64,000 nucleotides of DNA from the NCBI GenBank assembly GCA_023388175.1, contig JAEWGT010000008.1, forward strand, positions 1 to 64,000, read 5' to 3'. The stretch comes from Pseudomonadota bacterium (GTDB lineage: Bacteria; Pseudomonadota; Alphaproteobacteria; Rhizobiales; Devosiaceae). Under the pieces are notes generated by a model that had not been told where the DNA came from, did not search any database, and saw only the letters and a list, made by a program, of their open reading frames with translations. This document shows, in pieces, positions 35,577-44,986 of this stretch. The position numbers and the translations under genes were made by a program. How positions within the stretch are numbered: the first letter of the stretch is position 1; every line of letters begins with the position of its first letter.

Positions 35577-36596
35577 GTGACGATCCAGAGGAACTGGCAG
35601 GAACTGATCAAGCCGACCAAACTGGAGATTGTTTCGGGCAGCGATAACGCGCGCGTGGCCTCGGTAGTTGCCGAGCCGCTTGAGCGCGGATACGGGCTTA
35701 CCCTTGGTAATGCCCTGCGTCGCGTGCTGCTGTCGTCGCTTCAGGGCGCGGCAGTGACGGCAATCCAGATTGACGGCATTCTGCATGAATTCTCCTCGCT
35801 TCCCGGCGTGCGCGAGGACATCACCGACCTGGTGCTGAACGTTAAGGAAATCGCCCTGAAGATGGGTGGTGAAGGTCCCAAGCGCCTCACCCTCTCGCGT
35901 CAGGGTCCGGGCGCTGTCACCGCTGGTGACATCAAGGTTTCCGGCGATATCGAAGTGCTGAACCCCGAGCTGGTCATTTGCCACCTCGACGACGGTGCCG
36001 AAATCAATATCGAGTTCACGGTCAATTCCGGCAAGGGCTATGTCCCGGCCGAGAAGAACCGTCCCGAGGATGCGCCGATCGGTTACATTCCCGTTGACTC
36101 GCTGTTCTCGCCGGTTCGCCGCGTGAGCTACAAGGTCGATGCGACCCGTGCCGGGGAAAGCCTCGACAAGGATAAGCTGACCCTGTCGGTCGAGACCAAT
36201 GGCGCGCTGTCGCCTGAAGACGCCGTGGCCTTTGCTGCGCGCATCCTTCAGGATCAGCTGTCGGTTTTCGTCAACTTCGAAGAGCCCACCAAGGAAAAGG
36301 CCCAGGATTCGGTTCCCGAACTGGCCTTCAACCCGGCGCTGCTCAAGAAGGTCGACGAACTCGAGCTTTCCGTGCGTTCGGCAAACTGCCTCAAGAACGA
36401 CAACATCGTCTATATTGGCGACCTCATCCAGAAGACGGAAGCCGAGATGCTGCGGACTCCGAACTTTGGCCGCAAGTCGCTCAATGAAATCAAGGAAGTC
36501 CTGGCACAGATGGGGCTTCATCTCGGAATGGACGTCAACAACTGGCCGCCCGAGAATATCGATGACCTCGCCAAGCGCTACGAAGATCATTACTGA
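35577..36596 (+). CDS. rpoA: DNA-directed RNA polymerase subunit alpha
   Basis: Assembly platform of RNA polymerase and target of activators. 339 residues; GTG start at 35577 behind GAAAGGA. The N-terminal domain has EPLERGYGLTLGNALRRVLLSSLQGAAVT, and the C-terminal domain (about residues 255-325) has ELELSVRSANCLKNDNI and GRKSLNEIKEVLAQMGL. Placed between rpsK and rplQ as usual. Confidence 0.98.
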   Translation: MTIQRNWQELIKPTKLEIVSGSDNARVASVVAEPLERGYGLTLGNALRRVLLSSLQGAAVTAIQIDGILHEFSSLPGVREDITDLVLNVKEIALKMGGEGPKRLTLSRQGPGAVTAGDIKVSGDIEVLNPELVICHLDDGAEINIEFTVNSGKGYVPAEKNRPEDAPIGYIPVDSLFSPVRRVSYKVDATRAGESLDKDKLTLSVETNGALSPEDAVAFAARILQDQLSVFVNFEEPTKEKAQDSVPELAFNPALLKKVDELELSVRSANCLKNDNIVYIGDLIQKTEAEMLRTPNFGRKSLNEIKEVLAQMGLHLGMDVNNWPPENIDDLAKRYEDHY

Positions 36597-36628
36597 TCCG
36601 GCGCTGACCAGACTTTAGGAGATAACCC

Positions 36629-37051
36629 ATGCGCCACGCTAATCGAGGCCGCAAGTTCAGCCGGACCGCATCGCACCGTAAGGCGATGTTTGCCAACATG
36701 TCCGCCGCGCTGATCAAGCACGAACAGATCGTTACCACGCTTCCCAAGGCCAAGGACCTGCGTCCGATCGTCGAGAAGCTCATTACTCTTGGCAAGCGCG
36801 GCGACCTGCATGCCCGTCGTCAGGCCATCGCGCAGATCCGCGACGAAGGTCAGGTGCAGAAGCTCTTCGCCGTTCTCGGCCCGCGCTATGCCGAACGTCA
36901 GGGCGGCTATATCCGCATCCTCAAGGCCGGCTTCCGCTATGGCGACAATGCCCCGCTGGCGGTGATCGAGTTCGTCGATCGAGACGTCAATGCCAAGGGT
37001 CAGGATTCCGGTCCGAACTTTGCTCAGGACGACGAAGCCGAAGCTGCGTAA
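36629..37051 (+). CDS. rplQ: 50S ribosomal protein L17
   Basis: Large-subunit protein near the tunnel exit. 140 residues starting MRHANRGRKFSRTASHRKAMF, with ALIKHEQIVTTLPKAKDLRP and GGYIRILKAGFRYGDNAPLAVIE. Has an acidic tail. Last gene of the ribosomal superoperon. Confidence 0.98.
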   Translation: MRHANRGRKFSRTASHRKAMFANMSAALIKHEQIVTTLPKAKDLRPIVEKLITLGKRGDLHARRQAIAQIRDEGQVQKLFAVLGPRYAERQGGYIRILKAGFRYGDNAPLAVIEFVDRDVNAKGQDSGPNFAQDDEAEAA

Positions 37052-37076
37052 GCAGCGACTGCGGTTTAGAATTGAG

Positions 37077-37106
37077 ACGGCCCCGGTTTTCCGGGGCCGT
37101 TTTTTG
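37077..37106 (+). terminator. Rho-independent terminator after rplQ
   Basis: A perfect 10-bp stem ACGGCCCCGG/CCGGGGCCGT (37077-37086, 37091-37100) with a TTTT loop and a run of six T. It ends the ribosomal cluster. Confidence 0.95.
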
Positions 37107-37424
37107 TTGGGTCGGAACCGGCTTGCACGCCACTGGAAGCGCCTGGGTTCAGTCCTCGGATGCGGCTTCGGGGAGACCGTCAATTCCTGCCATTCGTGGT
37201 TCGGGTCTGTTTCGATTGCCGCGAAAGGCTCGCATGATTGGTGCGCGCTCATCGTGGGATGAGTTGTCTCGAAAACAACCGCCGCCTACACTCGGCTACC
37301 GATATCGGGATTCGACTGTCGGGGGCCTGAAGCGATTGCGGCATGGAACATCAAGAACTGCTGTCGGGCTTCATACGAATGCATATGTTGCATGCGGCAC
37401 GCGACGAGATCGGAGAGCTGTTTC
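37107..37424. other. Gene-free interval between rplQ and chrA
   Basis: About 320 bases. Open frames here start inside the terminator and have no recognisable product. I see no convincing promoter, repeat or RNA structure. Confidence 0.5.
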
Positions 37425-38651
37425 ATGAAATTCGAGGCAGCAAGTCCTGACGTCGACAGCGGGATTTCTCGGGGCTCCGCGAGCGAAGTGTTTCGCGTTT
37501 TCCTGAAGTTGGGTTTGGCGTCCTTTGGCGGTCCCATTGCGCATCTGGGCTATTTCCGTGACGAACTCGTCACCCGGCGCAAATGGTTGAGCGAAGAAGC
37601 TTATGCTGACCTTGTCGCCCTCTGCCAGTTCCTTCCTGGCCCCGCATCGAGCCAAGTCGGATTTTCTTTAGGATTGCTGCGTGGTGGGCCGCTGGGTGCT
37701 TTCGCAGCGTGGGCTGCCTTTACCCTGCCTTCAGCCTTGCTCCTTGTGCTCTTTGCATATGGCGCGAGCTGGTTCGAGGGCGATGTTGGTGCAGGCATCC
37801 TTCATGGCCTCAAACTGGTCGCGGTAGCTGTTGTCGCCCAAGCGGTTTGGGGCATGGCCAAGACATTGACGCCTGACCGAGAAAGGGCCGCTATTGCATT
37901 GCTTGCGATAGTCCTGGTGGTCTTCGTCGGTGGATCGATAGGTCAGGTTGCGGCAATTGTCGTGGGCGGGCTTTTGGGTTTATGGCTCTGCAGAGGATTG
38001 CCGCCGAGCCCCGTCGGTCACCTCACGTTCGGGGTATCCAAGGCGGTTGGATGGCTCGCGCTGGCCATTTTCTTCATCCTGCTGATCGCCCTGCCGGTTG
38101 TTGCGAATGTTGCGTCCTGGCAGAGCCTTTCGGTTTTTGATGCCTTTTACCGCGCCGGCGCGCTAGTATTCGGTGGAGGCCACGTGGTCTTGCCCCTCCT
38201 TGAAACCGAGGTGGTTCAAACCGGCTGGGTGTCGGGTGACGCGTTCCTGGCAGGATATGGCGCCGCGCAGGCCGTCCCGGGGCCTCTCTTTACCTTTGCT
38301 GCCTATCTCGGCGCCGTCATGCGACCGGAGCCTGCTGGGCCATTGGGCGCGGCCATTGCCCTGGTAGCGGTGTTTCTCCCAGGCTTGTTGCTGGTCGTTG
38401 GCGCTTTGCCATTCTGGGATGCGTTTCGAACCAAGCCGATGGCCCAAGCGGCCATGCGAGGGGCCAATGCTGCTGTCGTTGGCGTCCTGGGGGCGGCTCT
38501 TTATAATCCAGTCTGGACCAGTGCTGTGCTATCGCCCGCCGACTTTGCGCTCGCCCTCGCTGGTTTCTTGCTACTGACCGTTTGGAAAATCGCACCTTGG
38601 ATTGTCGTTGTGGCGCTCGGTGTTGGCGGAGCGGTACTCACGCTGATCTGA
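37425..38651 (+). CDS. chrA: Chromate transporter (CHR family, two-domain)
   Basis: Membrane protein of the CHR superfamily, whose characterised members export chromate. From the ATG at 37425 (GGAG nine bases upstream) it is 408 residues, the long form with two homologous halves: FLKLGLASFGGPIAHLGYFRDE near residue 25 and the matching FYRAGALVFGGGHVVLPLLETEVV near residue 242, each followed by LPGP or VPGP and several membrane spans. No chrB or sulfur-responsive regulator is adjacent, so real substrate and control are open. Its last 14 bases overlap the end of the PAP2 gene on the other strand. Confidence 0.9.
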   Translation: MKFEAASPDVDSGISRGSASEVFRVFLKLGLASFGGPIAHLGYFRDELVTRRKWLSEEAYADLVALCQFLPGPASSQVGFSLGLLRGGPLGAFAAWAAFTLPSALLLVLFAYGASWFEGDVGAGILHGLKLVAVAVVAQAVWGMAKTLTPDRERAAIALLAIVLVVFVGGSIGQVAAIVVGGLLGLWLCRGLPPSPVGHLTFGVSKAVGWLALAIFFILLIALPVVANVASWQSLSVFDAFYRAGALVFGGGHVVLPLLETEVVQTGWVSGDAFLAGYGAAQAVPGPLFTFAAYLGAVMRPEPAGPLGAAIALVAVFLPGLLLVVGALPFWDAFRTKPMAQAAMRGANAAVVGVLGAALYNPVWTSAVLSPADFALALAGFLLLTVWKIAPWIVVVALGVGGAVLTLI

Positions 38652-39453
38652 GGTGCGATCGGCGAAGGAACCTAGCCGGGGCGAACCGTGTCCGTCTCGG
38701 CCGCAAACGACCGAAATCATCGTAGCTGAACATCAGGCCACGGCGGGCGAAAATGTGCGCCAGCCAATAGGTCAAAGCTGCGCCAACGGCCCATCCCATC
38801 AGCGTGTCGCTCATCCAGTGCATGCCGACCAATTGCCGGGATACGCAGATCAGAACGCCGGCGGAGACGAAGACCGCTCGAAGCCGCGGGAAGACAAGGG
38901 CCAGTGAGAGAGCCATGGCGGCGGCTGTTGCTGAATGCCCAGAGGGAAGCGCAGCAAAGTCGGAGTGCATGGCGAAGGGTTGGAACGACAGATAGCCCTC
39001 GCTGTCCAGAAGGACCGGACGCGCCCGGCCAATGGCATATTTGAGCAGGAGAGCAACGAGGCCACCTCCCGCCACGGAGAGAAAGACGAAGGCCGCCCCT
39101 GCCGTGACCGCATTGAGGCCAGCCTGCATCCGCCGTCGCATGGACGCCACCGGGATCAGCGCGCTGAGCAACAGCAACAGACCGGTGGTGACCAGCACCT
39201 CCACACCCTCCCCAAGATCTGTGACCCAATGAGCGAACGGCAGCAGATCGTCTGGGAAACTCTGCATCCAGACAGCTAGAGTGTAGTCGCTTCCGAGCAT
39301 CAGGATCGCAGCGGGGAGTGCCAGGAGCGCAAGGATCACCCATGGGCGTTCGAGGGGTGTTCGTTCGATGGAAAGGGCTGGTGGTGCCGGAGAAAATAGT
39401 CGTCGCATACCTGCCACTGATCGGCTGGGTTTCGAAGTCCGGGCCGTTTCCAT
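38638..39453 (-). CDS. PAP2-family membrane phosphatase
   Basis: 271-residue membrane protein with the complete type 2 phosphatidic acid phosphatase signature: KX6RP (Lys138, Arg145-Pro146), PSGH (170-173) and SRX5HX3D (Ser205-Arg206, His212, Asp216). About five or six membrane spans. Likely removes phosphate from a lipid such as phosphatidic acid, undecaprenyl diphosphate or a lipid A part; the exact one cannot be told. ATG at 39453 is behind GGAGGA; a TTG five codons upstream is less likely. The 235 bases before it (39454-39688) show no gene. Confidence 0.88.
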   Translation of the reverse strand: METARTSKPSRSVAGMRRLFSPAPPALSIERTPLERPWVILALLALPAAILMLGSDYTLAVWMQSFPDDLLPFAHWVTDLGEGVEVLVTTGLLLLLSALIPVASMRRRMQAGLNAVTAGAAFVFLSVAGGGLVALLLKYAIGRARPVLLDSEGYLSFQPFAMHSDFAALPSGHSATAAAMALSLALVFPRLRAVFVSAGVLICVSRQLVGMHWMSDTLMGWAVGAALTYWLAHIFARRGLMFSYDDFGRLRPRRTRFAPARFLRRSHLRSA

Positions 39454-39688
39454 CGTTGTCCTCCGCAAGCGCGGCCACCCACTTTAGATCGCCGCTTTGT
39501 CGTCATCTGGTTGGCAGCAACAACCTTTCACCGCGCGTCCATACTCAGAAGGCTTGAACGGTCCGGTGACTTTTTGGCTTTCCAGTAGCTGCCAGTCCGT
39601 TATCTCACCTCAAGGCGGTCATTTCGAGACCGCGCATCATATGAAACAAGGTGGAGGAATCTGCCTTGGGATCGGAACCGCGCGGTTC

Positions 39689-40234
39689 TCATTGATGTCG
39701 ACGTTTGAGGGCCCACGTCGCGTAAAGCTCTGCCAGCTCGCTTTCATTGTGTACGAATACCAGCGGCAGGCCGCTATCGATGGCCATTTTCTGATATTTT
39801 CCCACGGCGTTTCGTGTCTTCCAGATCCAATGGATCATTTGCCAGCTCAGTGCATCGCGATTGCTGGCAAGGCCGCCAATTCTCCGGCGCTGAAGCAGGG
39901 TGCGGTTGAAGTAGCGCAGATAGCGACGCATGAAATGGTCATCGATGACGATGACTCCGGTTGCCCGCTGGAATCGCTGGGGCATTATCTCGCTGTAATT
40001 GCCATCCATGACCCAGCTGTCTCCTGACAGGGCTGCATCATGCAGTGAATGGAACTCGGACTTGTTGCGCGGTATCCAGTTCCCGTCGTCCTCGTGGCTC
40101 AGGCGGTCCAGGTGTATGACGGGAACATCTATTGCCCGCGAAATCGCATCCGCCAGCGTCGACTTACCAGCATTGCTGGGGCCATTGATCATGATGCGCC
40201 GGCCCATGGCGGCAAGCGGGGGAATAGGGTGCAT
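39689..40234 (-). CDS. P-loop kinase-like protein (FlaR/topology modulation type)
   Basis: 181-residue protein of the small adenylate-kinase-like group often annotated as DNA topology modulation kinase FlaR-related. Walker A GPSNAGKST starts at residue 18, HLDRL follows, then an arginine-rich RRYLRYFNRTLLQRRR stretch resembling a lid. Real substrate is unknown in the family. ATG at 40234 has GGAA six bases upstream; another ATG at 40207 lies just before the P-loop. Alone on this strand, downstream of the decarboxylase terminator. Confidence 0.75.
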   Translation of the reverse strand: MHPIPPLAAMGRRIMINGPSNAGKSTLADAISRAIDVPVIHLDRLSHEDDGNWIPRNKSEFHSLHDAALSGDSWVMDGNYSEIMPQRFQRATGVIVIDDHFMRRYLRYFNRTLLQRRRIGGLASNRDALSWQMIHWIWKTRNAVGKYQKMAIDSGLPLVFVHNESELAELYATWALKRRHQ

Positions 40235-40283
40235 TTTCAGTTCCAATATCAGATTGGAGTGGAAAAGGCGGCATCCAGAGATG

Positions 40284-40310
40284 GAAAAGGGCGCTGCACC
40301 GGCAGCGCCC
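40284..40310 (-). terminator. Terminator of the decarboxylase gene
   Basis: Read on the minus strand: GGGCGCTGC/GCAGCGCCC with a four-base loop, followed by TTTT. Located 24 bases beyond the decarboxylase stop. Confidence 0.85.
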
Positions 40311-40333
40311 CCTTCGCAAAGGTGTCGATGGAC

Positions 40334-41515
40334 TTATTCGGCCGGAGCCATGTCCTTGCCCGTATAAACTTCATCGACCCAGTATTGATCGCGGCGGATG
40401 AAGCCGTTGAAGGGGGTCAGCGACGCCTGCGTATAGGCGCCCATCAGCCCGAATTCGATCCAGTCGTCTTCGTCGATATCGGCAGGCAGGGTGAACACCT
40501 GAGGCAGCACGTCATAGCTGTCGCAAGTCGGACCCCAGAGCGTGAACTCGGAGAATTCCTGATTGTTGTCGTGAACCCGTGGGCCGCGCCAGACGCGAAC
40601 CGGCGGGGTGAAGTGCATGAACTTGACTTCCATCAGCGCGCCATAGGCGCCGTCATTGACATAGACCGACTGTCCACCGCGCTGATGCTTGACGCGCAGC
40701 AGCAAGGATGTCGATGAGGTCACCAGTGCCCGGCCGGGCTCAATGATCAGTTCCGGCTTTTTCTTGCCGAAATGCTCATCGACGGCCTTGGCGATGGTCT
40801 CAAAATAATAATCCATCGGCGGCGCGACGCTGGTCGGGTAGGGGGCTGGGTAGCCGCCACCGATATTGAGGCGCTTGAGCTCGATGCCGGCTTCCTCGAC
40901 GATGCGGGCGGCAGCAGCGATATGGCGCTCGTAGGCATAGGCGTCTTCGCACTGGCTGCCGACATGGAAGCAGAGGCTGGGCGTGTAGCCCATTTTCTCG
41001 ACCGCGGTAACGATCTCGGCAGCGGATTGCTCCATGACGCCAAACTTGATGCCGAAGTCATAGCTCTTCAACGCCTTGCCGGCCTTGAAGCGCGTCGTCA
41101 CTTCGACATCGTGACTGGGCGATACCACGGCAGCGAGCTGGTCGAGCTGCTGGGGGTGGTCGATGGTAAAGCTGCGAACGCCGAATTCCTCGTAAGCGCG
41201 TTCGATCTCGCGCTTGTTCTTGATCGGGTTGTTGTAGTGCATGACGGCGCCAGGAGCGTAGTCGCGCACCAGTTCCATCTCGACATTCGAGGCGACGTCG
41301 AAGGCCTTCAGGCCCTCCGCATGAAGCTGCGCAATGATGTGCGGTGAAGGATTGCACTTGACCGCATAGGTCAGCAGCCCGTCAAAGCCCTTTTTGAAGA
41401 CCTTGATCGACCTCCGAAACTCCTTTTCCGAAAACAGGAAAGAGGGATAGTCCGGCGCTTCTGCGGCGATAAGCGCGGAAGTATTGGCATGGACTTGTCT
41501 CGGCTCGTCGGTCAT
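40334..41515 (-). CDS. Ornithine/lysine decarboxylase (fold III, PLP)
   Basis: 393-residue alanine-racemase-fold decarboxylase that makes putrescine from ornithine (and often cadaverine from lysine). TYAVKCN carries the PLP lysine (Lys53); HVGSQ (182-186), GGGYP (217-221), EPGRA (257-261) and WGPTCDSYD with the active-site Cys329-Asp330 are all present, so the enzyme looks active. This is the eukaryote-like form typical of alphaproteobacteria. It is divergent from the degP-like gene, with 244 bases between; alphaproteobacterial relatives can carry the speF RNA leader here, which I cannot confirm by eye. Confidence 0.93.
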   Translation of the reverse strand: MTDEPRQVHANTSALIAAEAPDYPSFLFSEKEFRRSIKVFKKGFDGLLTYAVKCNPSPHIIAQLHAEGLKAFDVASNVEMELVRDYAPGAVMHYNNPIKNKREIERAYEEFGVRSFTIDHPQQLDQLAAVVSPSHDVEVTTRFKAGKALKSYDFGIKFGVMEQSAAEIVTAVEKMGYTPSLCFHVGSQCEDAYAYERHIAAAARIVEEAGIELKRLNIGGGYPAPYPTSVAPPMDYYFETIAKAVDEHFGKKKPELIIEPGRALVTSSTSLLLRVKHQRGGQSVYVNDGAYGALMEVKFMHFTPPVRVWRGPRVHDNNQEFSEFTLWGPTCDSYDVLPQVFTLPADIDEDDWIEFGLMGAYTQASLTPFNGFIRRDQYWVDEVYTGKDMAPAE

Positions 41516-41759
41516 TGGACAACAGGCCTTTCAGGGGCTGGAGGGAATGAAAAACCTCAACGCGCTTCGGGCTTTTGTGGTTCAAAAGCGCATCAAAGTG
41601 AGCGCTGCATATAGGGCCGTGTTCCCCCTCGCGCAAATGTTTATTTGGATGCAATACCAACAATGCGGAGACGTCATTTTCGTGACAGATTCCGGGTATT
41701 TCCGTCGAGCGATACGAGACAGCGCGTTGCGCCGGGAAACTGAATCAAGAGGTTAGTCC
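41516..41759. promoter_or_regulatory. Divergent promoter region, decarboxylase / DegP-like protease
   Basis: 244 bases between two start codons facing away. AT content rises around 41635-41700. I cannot assign -35/-10 pairs with confidence, and no strong hairpin is obvious. On the minus strand AAAGG precedes the decarboxylase ATG; on the plus strand AGAGG precedes degP. Confidence 0.4.
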
Positions 41760-43244
41760 ATGTCTTTGCGAACACTGACATTTTCAGTGATTGCCCTGGT
41801 TGCGCTCGCATTGGGCGGCACCCTGGTTCTGACGTCATGGGATGGGTCGCCGCCGCCACAGGCGCAGGCGCAGGTTACGCCGGCAGAAGCAGCGCTGGTC
41901 CCGGCGGTGGAGCGCACCACGCCGCAGAGTGCTGCTCAGATCACACTCAGCTTTGCTCCTGTGGTGCAGGCCGCGTCGCCGTCAGTGGTCAATGTCTATG
42001 CCACTCGCATCGAGCAGCGGGCTGTTTCGCCCTTTGCCAACGACCCGTTTTTCTCCCGGTTCTTCGGGGATCAGTCCTTCCAGACCCGGCCGCGGGAATC
42101 CCGCTCGCTCGGCTCGGGCGTCATTGTCGATGAAGGCGGCGTTATCCTCACCAATAGCCATGTAATAACGGGCGCCACCGATATTCGCATCGCGCTGAAT
42201 GATGGTCGCGAATATGCAGTGGACCTGGTGGTGGAGGATCAGCAAACGGATTTGGCGGTTTTGCGGGTCCGGGAAACAGGTGGCTCGGCTTTCCCGGCGA
42301 TCAGCTTTGCAGATAGCGATGCTTTGCTGGTCGGCGACCTTGTCCTGGCCATCGGCAATCCCTTCGGTGTCGGCCAAACGGTTACCAGCGGTATCGTCTC
42401 TGCACTGGCCCGCACCGGTGTCGAGGCGTCGGACTACGAGTTTTTCATCCAGACGGATGCTGCCATCAACCCCGGCAATTCCGGTGGGGCGCTTGTCGAT
42501 ATGGAGGGGCGCCTGGTGGGGATCAATACGGCCATCTATTCGCAGTCCGGCGGGTCCGTCGGCATCGGCTTTGCCATTCCGGCCAATATGGCGCGGCTGG
42601 TTGCCGAGGCCGGCGCCAGTGGCGGCGAGATCGTGCGGCCTTGGTTTGGCGCCAAGATGCAGGCCGTAACGTCCGATATTGCGTCCAGCCTGCGAATGGC
42701 AGCGCCTCACGGGGCCATGATTACCGAAGTTGCGCCTGGTGGCCCTGCCGAGCGGGCGGGATTCAGGTCCGGTGACGTCATCCTGTCCGTGGATGGCCAG
42801 CGGATCGACGATCCCTCGGCGTTCAATTTCAGACTTGCGACGCGGCCGATTGGCGGAACCGCCAGCCTGGAGCGGCTTCGGGGCGACGCGATCGAGGCAA
42901 TAGAGTTTCTGGTTGAGGCGGCCCCTCTGCCTGATGACGATGCCGTGGCCACTATCTCTGGAAATACCCGCTTTGCCGGCCTGACGGTGCGGCAGCTCGA
43001 TCCTGCTTTGAGCGACAGCAAGGGGCTGCCTTATGATACCTCTGGGGTCATTGTTGTTGCTGTCGAGCCCGGCTCGCCGGCGGAGGCAATGGGGCTGCGG
43101 CTGGACGATATCATTCTGGGGCTTAATGATGCCGACATCACCGACGCAAGGACGTTCGAGCAGATTGCCAGCCAGCGTGCGCGAACCTGGCAGATCATCT
43201 TGCAACGCAACGGCCGCGTCAGCCGCTCCATCGTAAGCGGGTGA
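41760..43244 (+). CDS. degP: DegP/HtrA-like periplasmic serine protease
   Basis: 494-residue envelope protease/chaperone. An N-terminal hydrophobic signal (residues 5-25) is followed by the trypsin-like domain with the triad His134 (TNSHV), Asp164 (TDLAVL) and Ser241 (GNSGG), then two PDZ domains (about 290-375 and 400-490, the second with GSPAEAMGLRLDDIILGLN). It has the FxDPFFxRFFG-type loop of Do proteases. It likely clears misfolded envelope proteins. Followed 34 bases later by rarA, a common alphaproteobacterial order. Confidence 0.93.
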   Translation: MSLRTLTFSVIALVALALGGTLVLTSWDGSPPPQAQAQVTPAEAALVPAVERTTPQSAAQITLSFAPVVQAASPSVVNVYATRIEQRAVSPFANDPFFSRFFGDQSFQTRPRESRSLGSGVIVDEGGVILTNSHVITGATDIRIALNDGREYAVDLVVEDQQTDLAVLRVRETGGSAFPAISFADSDALLVGDLVLAIGNPFGVGQTVTSGIVSALARTGVEASDYEFFIQTDAAINPGNSGGALVDMEGRLVGINTAIYSQSGGSVGIGFAIPANMARLVAEAGASGGEIVRPWFGAKMQAVTSDIASSLRMAAPHGAMITEVAPGGPAERAGFRSGDVILSVDGQRIDDPSAFNFRLATRPIGGTASLERLRGDAIEAIEFLVEAAPLPDDDAVATISGNTRFAGLTVRQLDPALSDSKGLPYDTSGVIVVAVEPGSPAEAMGLRLDDIILGLNDADITDARTFEQIASQRARTWQIILQRNGRVSRSIVSG

Positions 43245-43278
43245 TGCGCGCCGCCGCAGCCTCTGCTACGGAGAAGTC

Positions 43279-44601
43279 ATGTCCGATCTCTTCGCCACCG
43301 ACTCGTCCGAAACCGACAAGGCCCGTCCGCTGGCCGACCAGCTCCGTCCGCAGACGCTGGATGAGGTGATCGGACAGGAGCATCTGCTTGGGGAAGGCGG
43401 GACCTTGCGGCGCATGCTCGCATCTGGCCGTCTTGGTTCGCTGATCCTCTGGGGGCCGCCGGGCACCGGCAAAACTACAGTGGCGCGGTTGCTTGCTGAC
43501 CAGATCGGCTATCGCTTCGAGCAGATATCGGCGATTTTCTCGGGCGTGGCCGATCTGAAGAAGGTGTTCGAGAAGGCGCGCTTCGAGCGGCTTTCCGGGC
43601 ATCGTACGCTGCTATTCGTCGATGAAATTCACCGCTTCAACCGCGCCCAGCAGGACAGCTTCCTGCCGGTGATGGAAGACGGCACCGTTGTTTTGGTTGG
43701 CGCGACCACGGAAAATCCGTCTTTTGAGCTGAATGCGGCGCTTTTGTCCCGTAGTCAGGTTTTGCGCTTCGAGTCACTGGGGCGCGATGATCTTGCCAAG
43801 CTGCTAGGGCGCTCAGAAAGCCTGCTTGGTGCTGCATTGCCGCTCGATGATGAGGCGCGCGAAACTCTTCTCGGTCTTGCAGATGGTGACGGTCGAGCGC
43901 TGCTGGGGCTGGTGGAAGAAGTTGTTGCTTCTGCGCAGGAAGGCGAAATCCTCAATCCCAGCAATCTGCTTACCGTCGTCCAAAGACGGGCCCCGATCTA
44001 TGACAAAGCGCAGGATGGGCACTACAATCTCATTTCCGCGCTGCACAAGACTGTTCGCGGCTCTGATCCCGATGCGGCACTCTATTATTTCGCGCGCATG
44101 CTCGATGCCGGCGAAGACCCGCTCTTTCTGGCGCGGCGGCTGATCCGCATGGCGTCCGAGGATATCGGGCTTGCCGATCCCCAGGCGCTCCCGCTCGCCA
44201 TTGCGGGCCGCGATGCCTTTCAGATGCTCGGCTCGCCGGAGGGAGAGCTGTCGCTGGCGCAGGTGGTGGTCTATCTGGCGCTCGCGCCCAAATCCAACGC
44301 CGTTTACACCGCTTACAAGGCCGCTGTTTCGATTGCCAAATCCACCGGCTCGCCCATGCCGCCCAAGGTCATTCTCAATGCCCCGACCAAGATGATGAAA
44401 GGGCAGGGGTATGGCGACGGTTACATTTACGACCATGACACGCCCGAGGCCTTTTCTGGGCAGGAATATTTCCCCGAAAAGATAGGGCGGCAGGATTTCT
44501 ACCATCCGGTAGAACGCGGATTCGAGCGTGATCTGCGCAAGCGCATGGACTATTTCGAACGATTACGCGCGTCCAAACGTGTACCGGATACGGAGGGTTA
44601 G
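43279..44601 (+). CDS. rarA: Replication-associated recombination protein RarA (MgsA)
   Basis: AAA+ ATPase, 440 residues, acting at stalled replication forks. Walker A GPPGTGKTT (residues 59-67), Walker B LLFVDEIHRF (111-120), sensor TTEN (143-146) and the C-terminal MgsA domain with GEDPLFLARRLIRMASEDIGLADP are all present. Preceded by GGAG. crcB starts one base after its stop, so the two are coupled. Confidence 0.96.
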   Translation: MSDLFATDSSETDKARPLADQLRPQTLDEVIGQEHLLGEGGTLRRMLASGRLGSLILWGPPGTGKTTVARLLADQIGYRFEQISAIFSGVADLKKVFEKARFERLSGHRTLLFVDEIHRFNRAQQDSFLPVMEDGTVVLVGATTENPSFELNAALLSRSQVLRFESLGRDDLAKLLGRSESLLGAALPLDDEARETLLGLADGDGRALLGLVEEVVASAQEGEILNPSNLLTVVQRRAPIYDKAQDGHYNLISALHKTVRGSDPDAALYYFARMLDAGEDPLFLARRLIRMASEDIGLADPQALPLAIAGRDAFQMLGSPEGELSLAQVVVYLALAPKSNAVYTAYKAAVSIAKSTGSPMPPKVILNAPTKMMKGQGYGDGYIYDHDTPEAFSGQEYFPEKIGRQDFYHPVERGFERDLRKRMDYFERLRASKRVPDTEG

Positions 44602-44602
44602 C

Positions 44603-44986
44603 ATGCAGGCCTTTATGCTTGTCGGCGCTGGCGGTGCCATAGGGGCGGTCGCGCGATACGGCCTCTATGTTCTTTTTGGCCGCCTATGGCCCAGCGATTT
44701 CCCTCTGGCCACCCTGACCGTCAATATATTGGGGTCGATCATGATGGGGGCGCTGATCGGCGTGCTTGCACGGACACTGCCGGTGATGGGCAGCGATATC
44801 AGGCTGTTCGCTGCCGTCGGCATTCTGGGTGGGTTCACCACCTTTTCCTCGTTCTCCCTCGATACAATCGTACTGATCGAGAGGGGCGAACTGGCGCAGG
44901 CGACACTCTATGTCGTCTTGTCGGTTGTGGTTTGCCTTGTGGGGCTATATCTCGGGCTCCTGATTACCAGAGGCGGTGCGGCATGA
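44603..44986 (+). CDS. crcB: Fluoride ion channel CrcB/Fluc
   Basis: Dimeric channel that lets fluoride leave the cell. From the ATG at 44603 (GGAGGG five bases upstream) it is 127 residues with four hydrophobic spans, GGAIGAVARYGL, TLTVNILGS and the GGFTTFSSFSLDT signature with the phenylalanine box. It lies within an operon with no room for a fluoride riboswitch. Ends in an ATGA overlap with rluC. Confidence 0.95.
   Translation: MQAFMLVGAGGAIGAVARYGLYVLFGRLWPSDFPLATLTVNILGSIMMGALIGVLARTLPVMGSDIRLFAAVGILGGFTTFSSFSLDTIVLIERGELAQATLYVVLSVVVCLVGLYLGLLITRGGAA

Noticed and set aside
37072..37428. 118-codon frame after rplQ
   Set aside because: Starts within the rplQ terminator and has no recognisable sequence.
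44528..44602. Longer N-terminus of CrcB
   Set aside because: Lies inside rarA in another frame; the ATG at 44603 has the good ribosome binding site and family start.
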